This document shows positions 8,890 to 18,505 of a stretch of DNA of 64,000 nucleotides, piece by piece (the first letter of the stretch is position 1; every line of letters starts with the position of its first letter). Made by a program: the position numbers and the translations under genes. The notes below the pieces were generated by a model that ran no database searches, was not told where the DNA came from, and saw only the letters and a program-made list of their open reading frames with translations. The DNA comes from Sporosarcina quadrami (GTDB lineage Bacteria > Bacillota > Bacilli > Bacillales_A > Planococcaceae): NCBI RefSeq assembly GCF_014836615.1, contig NZ_JACSQN010000002.1, forward strand, positions 186,001 to 250,000, in the 5' to 3' direction.

Positions 8890-10289
8890 ACGGGAAACAC
8901 GAATTGACACCACGTGAATTGACCGCTTATCTCGACCGTTATATTGTCGGTCAGAATGCAGCCAAGAAAGCGGTAGCGGTTGCAATGCGCAATAGATATA
9001 GAAGAAGTCTTCTGACGGATGAAGAGAAGAGTGAAGTCATTCCTAAAAACATTTTAATGATAGGTCCGACAGGTGTCGGTAAAACTGAAATTGCGCGCAG
9101 AATTGCAAAGTTAGTTAATGCTCCTTTCATTAAAGTGGAAGCTACGAAATTTACTGAAGTCGGATATGTTGGCAGAGATGTGGAATCGATGATACGTGAT
9201 CTTACCGAAACAGGGGTTAGAATCGTTCGGGAAGATATGCGCGAGTCGGTAAAAGGACAAGCTGAAATACTTGCCGAAGAACGGCTTGTAGAGCTTCTTG
9301 TTCCTGAGAAGAAGCGCAAGGGGAATATGCAAAATCCTTTTGAAATGCTTTTTGGTCAAAAAACACCCGAGCCCGAAAGTGATTCTCCTGAAGTGGAAGA
9401 GATCAGCCGGAAACGGTCTGATATCGCAATCCGTCTGAAGGATGGTCAATTGGAAGATGAGATGATTACTGTAGAAGTATCGTCCCAGCCACCTTCTATG
9501 TTTGATGCGTTACAAGGTTCTGGAATGGAACAGATGGGTGCGAACATGCAGGACGCATTATCATCGATGATGCCTAAGAAGACGGTAAAGCGTAAGATGA
9601 AAGTGAAGGATGCAAGAAAAGTTCTACAAGCGGAAGAAGCAGACAAGTTAATTGATCATGATGAGATTGCAAGAAAAGCGGTTGAACTTACCGAACAAAC
9701 AGGTATTATTTTCCTTGATGAAATGGATAAGATCGCAAGTCGTGGGAATTCAGGTGGCTCTTCTGCGGATGTATCTCGGGAAGGTGTTCAACGCGACATT
9801 TTGCCGATTGTTGAAGGGTCAAGCGTATCAACAAAGTATGGAACGGTTAAAACCGACTATATACTCTTTATTGCTGCGGGTGCCTTCCATATGTCAAAAC
9901 CGTCAGATATCATTCCTGAGTTGCAAGGTCGTTTTCCAATCAGGGTGGAACTTGATAAATTGACGAAGGCTGATTTTGTAAGGATTTTAAAAGAACCCGA
10001 CTTTTCATTAATTAACCAGTATGAAAAACTGCTTGCTACAGAGAATGTAACTATAGAGTTTTCAGATGATGCAATTGCGAAAATTGCTGAGATTGCTTTT
10101 GATGTCAACGATAATACCGAAAATATCGGCGCGAGACGTCTCCACACGATTGTCGAGAAACTTCTTGAGGAGTTATCGTATGAAGCGGCAGATATCGGCC
10201 CTTCAACAATTAAGATAACGGAGAATTATGTCGAAGAAAAGTTGAAAAATATCGTAAAAAACAAAGATTTGTCACATTTTATCTTGTAA
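8886..10289 (+). CDS. hslU: HslU (ClpY), AAA+ unfoldase of the HslUV protease
   Basis: HslU unfolds substrates and feeds them to HslV. The 467-residue protein has Walker A at residues 60-67 (GPTGVGKT), the inserted I-domain at about 110-250, Walker B at about 274-281 (IIFLDEMD), the sensor region NIGARRLHT, and a C-terminal hydrophobic tail ending in FIL that docks into HslV. GGAGGTG precedes the ATG. The length and motifs are normal. Confidence 0.98.
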   Translation: MNGKHELTPRELTAYLDRYIVGQNAAKKAVAVAMRNRYRRSLLTDEEKSEVIPKNILMIGPTGVGKTEIARRIAKLVNAPFIKVEATKFTEVGYVGRDVESMIRDLTETGVRIVREDMRESVKGQAEILAEERLVELLVPEKKRKGNMQNPFEMLFGQKTPEPESDSPEVEEISRKRSDIAIRLKDGQLEDEMITVEVSSQPPSMFDALQGSGMEQMGANMQDALSSMMPKKTVKRKMKVKDARKVLQAEEADKLIDHDEIARKAVELTEQTGIIFLDEMDKIASRGNSGGSSADVSREGVQRDILPIVEGSSVSTKYGTVKTDYILFIAAGAFHMSKPSDIIPELQGRFPIRVELDKLTKADFVRILKEPDFSLINQYEKLLATENVTIEFSDDAIAKIAEIAFDVNDNTENIGARRLHTIVEKLLEELSYEAADIGPSTIKITENYVEEKLKNIVKNKDLSHFIL

Positions 10290-10370
10290 ACGAAACGTTT
10301 TAGTTTATTTAATGATTGAAAAGCTTTAGAATATTCTTTAGCTTCATTTAAAACCAAGGAGGAAATATAA

Positions 10371-11147
10371 ATGGCTCTATTAGCGAAAACAAGAAAGATC
10401 AATGCAATGTTACAAGAAACAGCAGGTAAGCAAGTGAATTTCAAGGAAATGGCATCAAAGTTAAGTTCTGTTATTGAATGTAATGCATTCATCGTTAGCA
10501 GAAAAGGAAAATTACTTGGACATGAGATTCACCAACAAATTGAAAACGAACGCATGAAACAAATGTTTGAAGATCGTAAATTCCCTGAAGACTACACGAA
10601 GAAAATAGCGGAAGTGAATGAAACTTCTTCTAATATCGACGTTTACAGTGATTATACTGTCTTCCCAGAAGAAGAGCGTGAAACTTTTAAAGAAGGTCTT
10701 ACAACAATCGTTCCGATTATCGGTGGCGGAGAACGTCTTGGAACGTTAATCTTAGCTCGTTTAGAACAGAAGTTCACTGAAGACGATCTTATCCTAGCTG
10801 AATACGGCGCAACAGTCGTAGGTATGGAGATCTTGCGTGAAAGAGCAGAAGAAATCGAAGTTGAAGCTCGTAGCAAAGCTGTTGTTCAAATGGCGATCAA
10901 CTCATTATCTTACAGTGAGCATGAAGCGATTGAACACATCTTCAAAGAACTTAATGGCAATGAAGGTCTTCTAGTTGCATCTAAGATTGCAGACCGCGTA
11001 GGCATTACACGTTCTGTTATCGTCAACGCGCTTCGTAAGCTTGAAAGTGCCGGTGTAATTGAATCACGCTCGCTAGGTATGAAAGGGACGTACATTAAAG
11101 TATTGAACAATAAATTCCTTGAAGAACTTGAGAACCAAAAAAACTAA
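10371..11147 (+). CDS. codY: GTP- and branched-chain-amino-acid-sensing repressor CodY
   Basis: CodY represses adaptive genes while GTP and isoleucine, leucine or valine are plentiful. The 258-residue protein has the N-terminal GAF ligand domain (about 1-155), a linker helix, and a C-terminal winged helix with [20 protein letters not shown] at about residues 204-225. Both are very close to the Bacillus proteins. AAGGAGGAA precedes the ATG. There is an 81-base gap after hslU and a strong terminator afterwards. Confidence 0.98.
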   Translation: MALLAKTRKINAMLQETAGKQVNFKEMASKLSSVIECNAFIVSRKGKLLGHEIHQQIENERMKQMFEDRKFPEDYTKKIAEVNETSSNIDVYSDYTVFPEEERETFKEGLTTIVPIIGGGERLGTLILARLEQKFTEDDLILAEYGATVVGMEILRERAEEIEVEARSKAVVQMAINSLSYSEHEAIEHIFKELNGNEGLLVASKIADRVGITRSVIVNALRKLESAGVIESRSLGMKGTYIKVLNNKFLEELENQKN

Positions 11148-11162
11148 ATAAATATTAGTATG

Positions 11163-11204
11163 AATAACACTCCGACATCACTTTGTCGGAGTGTTATTTT
11201 TTTT
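11163..11204 (+). terminator. Strong terminator after codY
   Basis: A perfect 15-bp stem (11163-11177 with 11184-11198) has a 6-base loop and is followed by a run of T to 11204. It separates the codY operon from the fla/che operon. Confidence 0.95.
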
Positions 11205-11341
11205 GCAAAGGAAATACATGATTTGATTTATTTTATTAATTGAAAAAGTAAGAACGAGCAAATAGTCCTATTACCTACTTGCACTATTTCAAAAGTCATG
11301 TAAAAGAGTTGTTTGGAACTAGTGAAACTTATAAAATTCAA

Positions 11342-11371
11342 TAGACAAAGTTCGCCAATATCCGATACAAT
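11342..11371 (+). promoter_or_regulatory. Candidate overlapping sigma-A and sigma-D promoters of the fla/che operon
   Basis: TAGACA (11342-11347) and TACAAT (11366-11371) form a sigma-A type pair with an 18-base spacer. The same bases contain TAGA, 15 bases, then TCCGATAC (11361-11368), close to the sigma-D consensus TAAA-N15-GCCGATAT. In B. subtilis this operon is driven by both sigma factors. The rest of the 307-base gap (11148-11454) is AT-rich and holds nothing else I recognise apart from the codY terminator. Confidence 0.5.
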
Positions 11372-11454
11372 AAGATATATGTTTTAATTATTTAAGTTTA
11401 ATAGAAAAAGGTTTATTGAAAAAACTTTTAACGAACTTTGAGGTGAAATCGTAA

Positions 11455-11847
11455 ATGAACATTTATGGATCAACAATATCCTTGTTAGAGCAAGGTTTAA
11501 ATTTCTCATCTACTAAAGGGAAAGCTATATCGCAAAATATCGCTAATATCGACACGCCAAATTATAAAGCGAAAAATGTCAGCTTTAAAGACACATTGCA
11601 TACTGTTCAACAGAACTCAATTACTGCTTACCAGACAAACGACTTACACATTAATTTTAAATCAAAAAGTTCACAACCTGGAGTGTCCAATTATTCTAAT
11701 TTTCGTTATAGACAAGATGGAAACGGTGTGGACATGGACAAAGAGCAGGCGGACCTTGCTGCCAACCAAATTTATTATAATGCACTAATAGATCGCTTAA
11801 ACGGTAAATTCGGAACGCTTCAAAATGTTATTAAAGGAGGCAGGTAA
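11455..11847 (+). CDS. flgB: Flagellar basal-body rod protein FlgB
   Basis: FlgB is the proximal rod subunit. The 130-residue protein has the conserved N-terminal rod motif (SQNIANIDTPNYKAKNVSFKD, about residues 25-45) and a C-terminal heptad-type helix. It is the first gene of the fla/che operon. GAGGTGAAATCGTAAATG gives the ribosome binding site. FlgC starts 2 bases after the stop. Confidence 0.97.
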   Translation: MNIYGSTISLLEQGLNFSSTKGKAISQNIANIDTPNYKAKNVSFKDTLHTVQQNSITAYQTNDLHINFKSKSSQPGVSNYSNFRYRQDGNGVDMDKEQADLAANQIYYNALIDRLNGKFGTLQNVIKGGR

Positions 11848-11849
11848 CA

Positions 11850-12311
11850 ATGTCGATTTTTCATAGTCTGAACACTTCCGCTTCGGCTCTGACGGCACAA
11901 AGACTTCGTATGGATGTCATTTCATCCAATATGGCAAATGTGGATACGACAAGAGGCAAAATGGTTGATGGAGAATGGCAACCATATCGCCGAAAGATGG
12001 TAAGCTTTCAACCTCGCGAAGGACAGTTCTCAAATATGTTGAACTTGGCAATGGGCAGTTCTGTGCACAGAGGAGTCGGCGAAGGCGTGAAAGTGAACGC
12101 AATTCAAGAGGATACTGAAACTCCTTTCAAACTCGTATTTGATCCTACGCATCCTGATGCGAATGAAGAAGGTTACGTGCAAATGCCTAATGTAGATCCA
12201 TTACGTGAAATGATTGACTTAATGTCTGCAACTCGATCTTATGAAGCGAATGTCACTGTGCTAAATGCAAACAAAGCGATGCTAATGAAAGCACTTGAGA
12301 TTGGTAAATAA
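11850..12311 (+). CDS. flgC: Flagellar basal-body rod protein FlgC
   Basis: FlgC is a rod subunit of 153 residues. It has the N-terminal SSNMANVDTTRG motif and the C-terminal LREMIDLMSATRSYEANVTVLNA helix typical of rod and hook proteins. GGAGG precedes the ATG. It lies between flgB and fliE as in other Bacillales. Confidence 0.97.
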   Translation: MSIFHSLNTSASALTAQRLRMDVISSNMANVDTTRGKMVDGEWQPYRRKMVSFQPREGQFSNMLNLAMGSSVHRGVGEGVKVNAIQEDTETPFKLVFDPTHPDANEEGYVQMPNVDPLREMIDLMSATRSYEANVTVLNANKAMLMKALEIGK

Positions 12312-12338
12312 TGAGTAAGAAAAGGAGATCCAACTAAA

Positions 12339-12647
12339 ATGGCCATGCAATCTATCCTTAACGCACAACAACTAGCACCTGTTATGAAGCTTGACATAAC
12401 AGCACAAGCTACTCCGTACGAAGCGCAGCAAAGCTTCGGCGCATACTTAAAAAATGCAATACATGAAGTGAATCATAAACAGATCGAGTCGGATGTTATG
12501 ACGAAAAAACTGATTATGGGCGAAAATGTTGACTTGCATAATGTGATGATCACTGCGCAAAAAGCGACAATAGCACTTAATGCAACGATGGAAGTTCGAA
12601 ATAAGGTCGTTGAAGCGTATCAGGAAATCATACGTATGCCTGTCTAA
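12339..12647 (+). CDS. fliE: Flagellar hook-basal body protein FliE
   Basis: FliE joins the MS ring to the rod and is the first protein exported. The 102-residue protein shows the FliE blocks FGAYLKNAI, ENVDLHNVMITAQKA and VRNKVVEAYQEIIRMPV. AGGAGAT precedes the ATG. A small hairpin and a start-stop element lie between it and fliF. Confidence 0.96.
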   Translation: MAMQSILNAQQLAPVMKLDITAQATPYEAQQSFGAYLKNAIHEVNHKQIESDVMTKKLIMGENVDLHNVMITAQKATIALNATMEVRNKVVEAYQEIIRMPV

Positions 12648-12649
12648 TA

Positions 12650-12692
12650 CCAGATGGCCGAAAACATCTGGAGGGTGTTCCTTAATATGTAA
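12650..12692 (+). other. Intercistronic hairpin and AUG-UAA element between fliE and fliF
   Basis: CCAGATG (12650-12656) pairs with CATCTGG (12665-12671). The bases just after it form GGAGGG (12670-12675), followed 11 bases later by ATGTAA (12687-12692), a start codon directly followed by a stop. There is no T run, so this is not a terminator. It may shape mRNA stability or ribosome traffic into fliF, or mean nothing. Confidence 0.35.
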
Positions 12693-12710
12693 GCAGACCG
12701 GGGGATTAGA

Positions 12711-14294
12711 ATGAAAGATCGATTGACGAAAATCAGGACCGATATACAACAGTTCTGGTCAAGTCGGACAAAAGTACAAAAAATGACATATATCTCATCA
12801 GCAGTAGCTGTAGTAGCCATAGCTGCTTTCTTAACTTTCTTCCTATCACGAACTGAATATGTGCCTTTATACAAGGATGTTTCACGAGCTGAGATCGGTA
12901 GAATAAAAGAACAGCTTGATGCACAAGGGATACAAAGTCAAGTTGCACCTGGAGGCACTTCTATTTTAGTGCCTAAACAGCAGGTTGACAGTCTCCTTGT
13001 CTCACTGGCGGCTGAAGGGTACCCTCATACAGGGACGATCGATTATTCGTTTTTCTCTCAAAATGCGGGATTTGGAACGACGGACAATGAATTTAATATG
13101 ATTAAGCTTGCGTCCATGCAAACGGAATTGGCCAACCTCATTAAAGGGATTCAAGGTGTCAAAGATGCCAATGTCATGATCACCTTGCCGACACAAAGTG
13201 TTTTCCTTAACGAATCAGTGGAAAGTGCAAGTGCAGCGATTATGTTAGTGACAGAACCTGGGCATCAATTTACAGAGCCTCAAGTAAATGCTTTATACAA
13301 CTTGGTGTCTAAAAGTTTGCCGAATTTGTCGACAGATGACATTAAAATTGTTAATCAATATTCAGAATCCATTGAACTGAAGTCGGGATCATCTTCAAAC
13401 TATATAGTTGATCAGATGGAACTTAAAAAGAATATTGAGAAGGACTTGCAACGTAAAGTCCAAATGATGCTCGGTACGATGATTGGACAAGACAAAGTTA
13501 TCGTGTCTGTTACAACGGATATCGACTTTAAACAGGAAAATAGACAAGAAAATCTTGTGGATCGTGTTGATGAAGATCTCGATAGTTTGGCAATTAGTGT
13601 CCAACGTATTACAGAATCATTTTCCGGTAACGGAGCTGTTGTCGGTGGAGTTCCTGAAGGTGAAGACCCGACTGATAACAGAACGAACTATGTTGAAGGA
13701 AATAATGCTAACGGTGACTATGATCGTTTAGAAGAGACTATTAATAATGAAGTGAACAGGATTCGTAAGGACATTGTTGAAAGTCCTTATAAAATCCGTG
13801 ATATTGGAATTCAAGTCATGGTGGAACCACCTAATGTAGACGATTTGAATTCATTCACAAGCACTGAAGAAGTGAAAAGTATTCTTAAGGCAATTATTAG
13901 CACATCCATCGATAAAACATATTTACCGGAAACTATTACTGATCAGTATTGGGAAGATAAGATTGCGATTTCTACCCAAGTGTTCAATGGCAAAGTTACA
14001 CCGATCGATTCAGCATCTCAAACAGCAATACCATGGTGGGTTTATGTAATTGGTGCTGTCATGCTTATAGTAATTATAATTGTCGTGTTTGCTTTGTTCC
14101 GCAAACGAAAACGTGATCAGGAATTAGATGAACAACTAATTATAGAAGAACAACAAGAATCTATTCAAATTGATGATATTAATACTGAGCAAGAGACTGA
14201 AGCTACATTACGAAAGAAACAGCTGGAAAAAATGGCGAAAGATAAGCCTGAGGAGTTCGCTAAATTATTGAGAACTTGGATTGCCGAAGATTGA
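12711..14294 (+). CDS. fliF: Flagellar MS-ring protein FliF
   Basis: FliF forms the membrane ring that seeds flagellum assembly. The 527-residue protein has a transmembrane helix at about 26-46, the periplasmic-type ring-building motifs (EYVPLYKDVS, VMITLPTQSVF, LPNLSTDDIKIVNQYSE), a second membrane helix at about 441-465, and a C-terminal cytoplasmic tail (PEEFAKLLRTWI) that binds FliG. The stop is just before the fliG ribosome binding site. Confidence 0.98.
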   Translation: MKDRLTKIRTDIQQFWSSRTKVQKMTYISSAVAVVAIAAFLTFFLSRTEYVPLYKDVSRAEIGRIKEQLDAQGIQSQVAPGGTSILVPKQQVDSLLVSLAAEGYPHTGTIDYSFFSQNAGFGTTDNEFNMIKLASMQTELANLIKGIQGVKDANVMITLPTQSVFLNESVESASAAIMLVTEPGHQFTEPQVNALYNLVSKSLPNLSTDDIKIVNQYSESIELKSGSSSNYIVDQMELKKNIEKDLQRKVQMMLGTMIGQDKVIVSVTTDIDFKQENRQENLVDRVDEDLDSLAISVQRITESFSGNGAVVGGVPEGEDPTDNRTNYVEGNNANGDYDRLEETINNEVNRIRKDIVESPYKIRDIGIQVMVEPPNVDDLNSFTSTEEVKSILKAIISTSIDKTYLPETITDQYWEDKIAISTQVFNGKVTPIDSASQTAIPWWVYVIGAVMLIVIIIVVFALFRKRKRDQELDEQLIIEEQQESIQIDDINTEQETEATLRKKQLEKMAKDKPEEFAKLLRTWIAED

Positions 14295-14307
14295 TGGAGG
14301 GATAATT

Positions 14308-15321
14308 GTGGTAAAGAAAGAGAAAGGCATGACCGGTAAACAAAAAGCTGCACTCCTCCTCATTTCTTTGGGGCCGGAAGTCTCAGCGGCTGTATATAAG
14401 CATTTGACCGAAGAGGAGATTGAAAGATTAACTCTAGAGATTTCCGGCGTAAAAAAGGTAGATTCCGTTGTGAAAGATGAGATTATTTCGGAGTTTCATA
14501 ATATTGCGCTTGCACAAGATTACATCTCTCAAGGTGGAATCGGATATGCAAAAACAGTTCTTGAAAAAGCATTAGGGAAAGATCATGCACAAGCCATTAT
14601 TAATCGCCTCACATCGTCATTACAAGTGCGTCCTTTCGATTTTGCGCGTAGAGCAGATCCGGGACAGATTTTAAACTTCATCCAAAATGAACATCCGCAA
14701 ACAATCGCATTAATATTGTCTTATTTGGATGCTGAACAGGCGGGGATGATTCTTTCTTCACTACCACAGGAAATGCAAGCAGACATTGCAAAAAGAATTG
14801 CAACGATGGATTCCACTTCACCTGAAGTTATTAGTGAAATCGAAGCCGTGTTGGAACGGAAATTGTCCTCTACAGTTACACAGGATTTCTCTGAAACTGG
14901 AGGTGTCGATGCAGTTGTTCAAGTGTTAAACGGTGTAGACCGTGCTACTGAGAAGACGATTCTCGATGCACTTGAAATTCAGGATCCTGAACTTGCAGAA
15001 GAAATTCGAAAAAGAATGTTCGTTTTCGAAGATATCGTCACATTGGATAACCGTTCTATACAACGTATTGTTAGGGAATGTGAAAACGAAGACCTTGTAT
15101 TGTCTATTAAAGTGTCGAGTGAGGAAGTACGCGAAATACTCTTTAAGAACATGTCACAGCGTATGGCCGAATCATTCCAAGAAGAAATGGAAGTTATGGG
15201 CCCTGTCAGATTGCGTGATGTCGAAGAAGCGCAAGCGAGGATTGTATCCATCATTAGAAGACTGGAAGATTCAGGTGAAATCATCATAGCCCGCGGTGGA
15301 GGGGATGACGTCATTGTCTAA
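14308..15321 (+). CDS. fliG: Flagellar motor switch protein FliG
   Basis: FliG is the rotor protein that meets the stator. The 337-residue protein has N, middle (EHPQTIALILSYL) and C-terminal domains, the last with the charged torque helix and LRDVEEAQ. I choose the GTG at 14308, 7 bases after GGAGG (14296-14300). The upstream TTG at 14281 has no ribosome binding site and lies inside fliF. The end overlaps the fliH start. Confidence 0.97.
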   Translation: MVKKEKGMTGKQKAALLLISLGPEVSAAVYKHLTEEEIERLTLEISGVKKVDSVVKDEIISEFHNIALAQDYISQGGIGYAKTVLEKALGKDHAQAIINRLTSSLQVRPFDFARRADPGQILNFIQNEHPQTIALILSYLDAEQAGMILSSLPQEMQADIAKRIATMDSTSPEVISEIEAVLERKLSSTVTQDFSETGGVDAVVQVLNGVDRATEKTILDALEIQDPELAEEIRKRMFVFEDIVTLDNRSIQRIVRECENEDLVLSIKVSSEEVREILFKNMSQRMAESFQEEMEVMGPVRLRDVEEAQARIVSIIRRLEDSGEIIIARGGGDDVIV

Positions 15322-16087
15322 CATTTTCCGTTCTGAGCGGACGGTTTCAAAAGAAGGCAACGTTAAAGAAATTACAATTCGTAATTTAAATATGCCTGAG
15401 AATGAATCTATGAAGGAAGAAACGTTATCTAGAGACGTGTTTTTTCTTGAGCGAGACAAGTTACTAAAAGAAGCGCGTATGACAATTGAAATTGAAAAAG
15501 CAAATCTTCATCATCTAAGACAGACTGCGATGGATGATATAAAGGATATGCATGCAGCTTGGGCGAATGAAAAGATGAAATTGCAACAGAGCGCTTATGA
15601 CGAAGGATTCCAAGTAGGTTACGAAGAGGGTCGCAACAAAGCGTTAGTAGAAATGACGGATGCCGTGAAATTAGCGAATGATGCAGTCGCTCTATCACGT
15701 GAGAATGCTGTCAAGTATTTGGAAAGCCAAGAAAGAGTTATTCTTGAGCTGGCAATGCGAACTGCCGAAAGGATTCTCGGTAGCGTATTGGATGAGAACG
15801 ATGAGACTTTCATTACGATGGTTAAAAGAGGATTAAAAGAGGCAAGGGAATCTAAAGAAATCAAACTTTACGTGTCACTTGAAGACTATGAAAATGTTTC
15901 TAGAAACAGAAACGAACTTGCTGCAGTGTTCCCTCCTGATATTCCTTTCCTTATTTTCGCTAATGAAGATTTTGACAAGAATGAGTGCTTCATTGAAACG
16001 AATCAAGGAAGAATCGTTGTGAGTTTAGATGATCAACTGATTGAACTGAAGGAGAAACTTGTAGAATTGATGGAAAGTGGTGACTGA
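15314..16087 (+). CDS. fliH: Flagellar export apparatus protein FliH
   Basis: FliH holds the FliI ATPase in check and links it to the export gate. The protein has about 257 residues, a long charged coiled-coil middle and the C-terminal FliH domain (QERVILELAMRTAERILG). I place the start at TTG 15314, 9 bases after GGAGGGG (15298-15304). The ATG at 15305 touches that site and is less likely. It overlaps fliG and fliI slightly. Confidence 0.92.
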   Translation: MSNIFRSERTVSKEGNVKEITIRNLNMPENESMKEETLSRDVFFLERDKLLKEARMTIEIEKANLHHLRQTAMDDIKDMHAAWANEKMKLQQSAYDEGFQVGYEEGRNKALVEMTDAVKLANDAVALSRENAVKYLESQERVILELAMRTAERILGSVLDENDETFITMVKRGLKEARESKEIKLYVSLEDYENVSRNRNELAAVFPPDIPFLIFANEDFDKNECFIETNQGRIVVSLDDQLIELKEKLVELMESGD

Positions 16088-16088
16088 A

Positions 16089-17414
16089 ATGAAGAAAGCT
16101 GAAGAACTGATAGGATATATTTCAAAGTTGAATACTTTCCCAAAGTTCGGACGCGTTGTTCGTGTTGTTGGCTTGATGATTGAGTCTCAAGGTCCGGTCA
16201 GTTCAGTCGGTGACGTTTGTCATATCCATTTAAATAATGGCAAAGATTCTATTATTCTTGCGGAAGTTGTTGGATTCCGTGAAGAAATCGTTATTCTTAT
16301 GCCATATACAAGCATTAATGATATTTCTAGCGGATGTCTTGTTGAAAGTACAGGAAAGCCTCTGGAAATAAAAGTAGGAATGAATCTGATTGGAAAAGTA
16401 CTCGATTCAATGGGGAATCCGATTGATAAAAGTGCATTACCGAAAGGACTCTCTACGGTTAGTGCGGAGCAAGAACCTCCGAATGTGTTGTCGCGTAAAT
16501 CAATTAATGAAAAATTAGCAGTAGGTGTCAAAGCAATTGACGGTATGCTCACTGTTGGAAATGGTCAACGTGTAGGAATATTTGCAGGCTCGGGTGTAGG
16601 GAAAAGTACACTACTTGGAATGATTGCAAGAAATACGACGGCTGATTTGAACGTAATCGGTCTTATCGGTGAACGTGGCCGTGAAGTCCGTGAATTTATT
16701 GAACGCGATCTCGGTCCTGAAGGTTTGAGTCGAACAATAGTAGTAGCTGCTACTTCGGACCAGCCGGCACTTATGCGTATAAAAGGTGCTTTCACAGCAA
16801 CTGCAATTGCCGAATATTTCCGAGATAAAGGCATGAATGTCATGCTCATGATGGACTCTGTTACCCGTGTTGCAATGGCACAACGTGAAATAGGTCTAGC
16901 AGTCGGTGAACCACCTGCGACAAGAGGATATACGCCTTCTGTTTTTTCTATATTACCTAAATTGTTAGAACGCACAGGTACGAATGAAGTTGGTGCTATT
17001 ACCGCTTTTTATACGGTCCTTGTCGACGGAGATGATATGAACGAACCAATTGCGGATGCTGTACGTGGTATTTTGGATGGGCATATTGTGTTGGACAGAA
17101 CACTTGCAAACAAAGGTCAGTATCCAGCGATAAACGTTTTAAAGAGTGTTAGTCGTTTAATGAATCATATCGCAAGTCCGGAGCATGTAAAAGCAGCGGA
17201 GAAACTTCGTGAATTATATTATACATATGATAAATCCGAAGATCTAATTAACATCGGTGCATATAAGCGAGGGACTTCACGAGAGATTGATGAAGCGATT
17301 GAATTCGAACCGCATATTACGAACTACTTAAAACAAAGTTATAAAGACAATGTGAACATGGAAGACAGTATTAGTGAATTGATTTCACTGGCTCCAGGAG
17401 GTGGCTCACGTTGA
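16089..17414 (+). CDS. fliI: Flagellum-specific ATPase FliI
   Basis: FliI is the F1-beta-like ATPase that energises substrate unloading at the flagellar export gate. The protein has 441 residues with Walker A GSGVGKS at about 167-173, Walker B (MLMMDSVTR) and the GERGREVREF block. The ATG at 16089 is preceded by AGTGGTGA at a good distance. GTG codons at 16077 and 16080 are alternatives inside fliH. The stop overlaps the TTG start of fliJ. Confidence 0.97.
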   Translation: MKKAEELIGYISKLNTFPKFGRVVRVVGLMIESQGPVSSVGDVCHIHLNNGKDSIILAEVVGFREEIVILMPYTSINDISSGCLVESTGKPLEIKVGMNLIGKVLDSMGNPIDKSALPKGLSTVSAEQEPPNVLSRKSINEKLAVGVKAIDGMLTVGNGQRVGIFAGSGVGKSTLLGMIARNTTADLNVIGLIGERGREVREFIERDLGPEGLSRTIVVAATSDQPALMRIKGAFTATAIAEYFRDKGMNVMLMMDSVTRVAMAQREIGLAVGEPPATRGYTPSVFSILPKLLERTGTNEVGAITAFYTVLVDGDDMNEPIADAVRGILDGHIVLDRTLANKGQYPAINVLKSVSRLMNHIASPEHVKAAEKLRELYYTYDKSEDLINIGAYKRGTSREIDEAIEFEPHITNYLKQSYKDNVNMEDSISELISLAPGGGSR

Positions 17415-17863
17415 AACCATATCAATATAGATTTGAAAAAGTTCTTAATTTTCGTGAACAGGAAAAAACGGATACGGAAATAGAATTTAAAAAGTCTGTT
17501 GAATCTTTTGAAATCGTCGCAAATGAGCTGTATGAAGTGCTGAAAAAGAAAGAGGAAGTAACTGATAAACATCAACAGAAGCTTCGGGAAGGTTTTTTCA
17601 TCACAGATATCCATCAATTTGCGAATTTTATCGACAGTTTAGAAAAGCGTATTGAAACACTCCAACAATCTGTTATTAAAGCCCGTTCAAAAATGAATTG
17701 GTATGAAGAGAAATTGTTGGAAAGATCCATTGAAGTAAAGAAGTACGAAAAGATGAAAGAAAAAGACAAAGAGCATTATCGAACGGAAATGGAACAAACA
17801 GAAGCGATCATGCTAGACGAATTGTCGACATTGAAGTTCCAAAGAAGAGAAACAGGGTGGTAA
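17411..17863 (+). CDS. fliJ: Flagellar export chaperone FliJ
   Basis: FliJ is a coiled-coil stalk protein of the FliHIJ ATPase. This 150-residue protein starts with the typical YQYRFEKVLNFREQEKTD and is almost wholly charged alpha-helical coiled coil. It starts at TTG (17411), overlapping the fliI stop, with GGAGGTGG upstream. Confidence 0.95.
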   Translation: MKPYQYRFEKVLNFREQEKTDTEIEFKKSVESFEIVANELYEVLKKKEEVTDKHQQKLREGFFITDIHQFANFIDSLEKRIETLQQSVIKARSKMNWYEEKLLERSIEVKKYEKMKEKDKEHYRTEMEQTEAIMLDELSTLKFQRRETGW

Positions 17864-17864
17864 T

Positions 17865-18458
17865 GTGGCTAAAAAGTCTGGTCAATTAAAAACCGAAAAG
17901 AAGAAAGGTACACGGGTCTTCCAAGAGTTGTTACTCTGGACACTCATTCCTTTATTATTTACAACAATGGTCCTTCTCGTCATTGCGTATGTTGCTGACA
18001 TTAATGTATTTGATAAAGCAAAAGAATTGACACAGTCACTTCCTTTTATCGAAAAGGATAGTGAAGAAGATGATGTTTCAGCAGAGCTTGCAATGGATGA
18101 GCGAGTTGTCACACTTCAGGCTGAAATCCAAGAAAAAGAAGCTCAACTATTCAAACTCCAGGAAGAACTCGACAAATCTATTGTAGAAAAAGAAGATCTT
18201 CTCATCGAACAGAAAAATCTTTTGAATGAAATCGAGTTATTGAAAGTTCAAAAAGATGATTCAAGACGAGATATGAAAGAAATTATTTCCACGTTCGAAA
18301 AGATGTCACCTAAATCCGCTGCACCTGTCATTTCAAAAATGAGCGATGCAGAAGCGATTCAGATACTCACTAGCTTGAAACCAGACATACTTGCGCCGAT
18401 ATTAGAAAAGATGTCTGTCGAAGACGCCGCAAAATATACAAGTCTTATGACGAAATAA
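17865..18458 (+). CDS. ylxF: YlxF/MotE-like flagellar-operon protein
   Basis: The 197-residue protein has one membrane helix at about residues 24-46, a charged coiled coil (about 78-135) and a C-terminal helical domain like the N domain of MgtE (MSPKSAAPVISKMSDAEAIQILTSL). This architecture fits YlxF of B. subtilis and the MotE-type proteins, but its exact task is not known. It starts at GTG, 1 base after fliJ. Confidence 0.85.
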   Translation: MAKKSGQLKTEKKKGTRVFQELLLWTLIPLLFTTMVLLVIAYVADINVFDKAKELTQSLPFIEKDSEEDDVSAELAMDERVVTLQAEIQEKEAQLFKLQEELDKSIVEKEDLLIEQKNLLNEIELLKVQKDDSRRDMKEIISTFEKMSPKSAAPVISKMSDAEAIQILTSLKPDILAPILEKMSVEDAAKYTSLMTK

Positions 18459-18505
18459 CTAGAAAAAAGTAGTATAATAGAGATTGAGGGGAGGTGAATG
18501 AAAAA

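Noticed and set aside
11205..11341. A CodY box before the fla/che operon
   Set aside because: The AT-rich bases contain only weak partial matches to the CodY consensus, not better than chance in such sequence.
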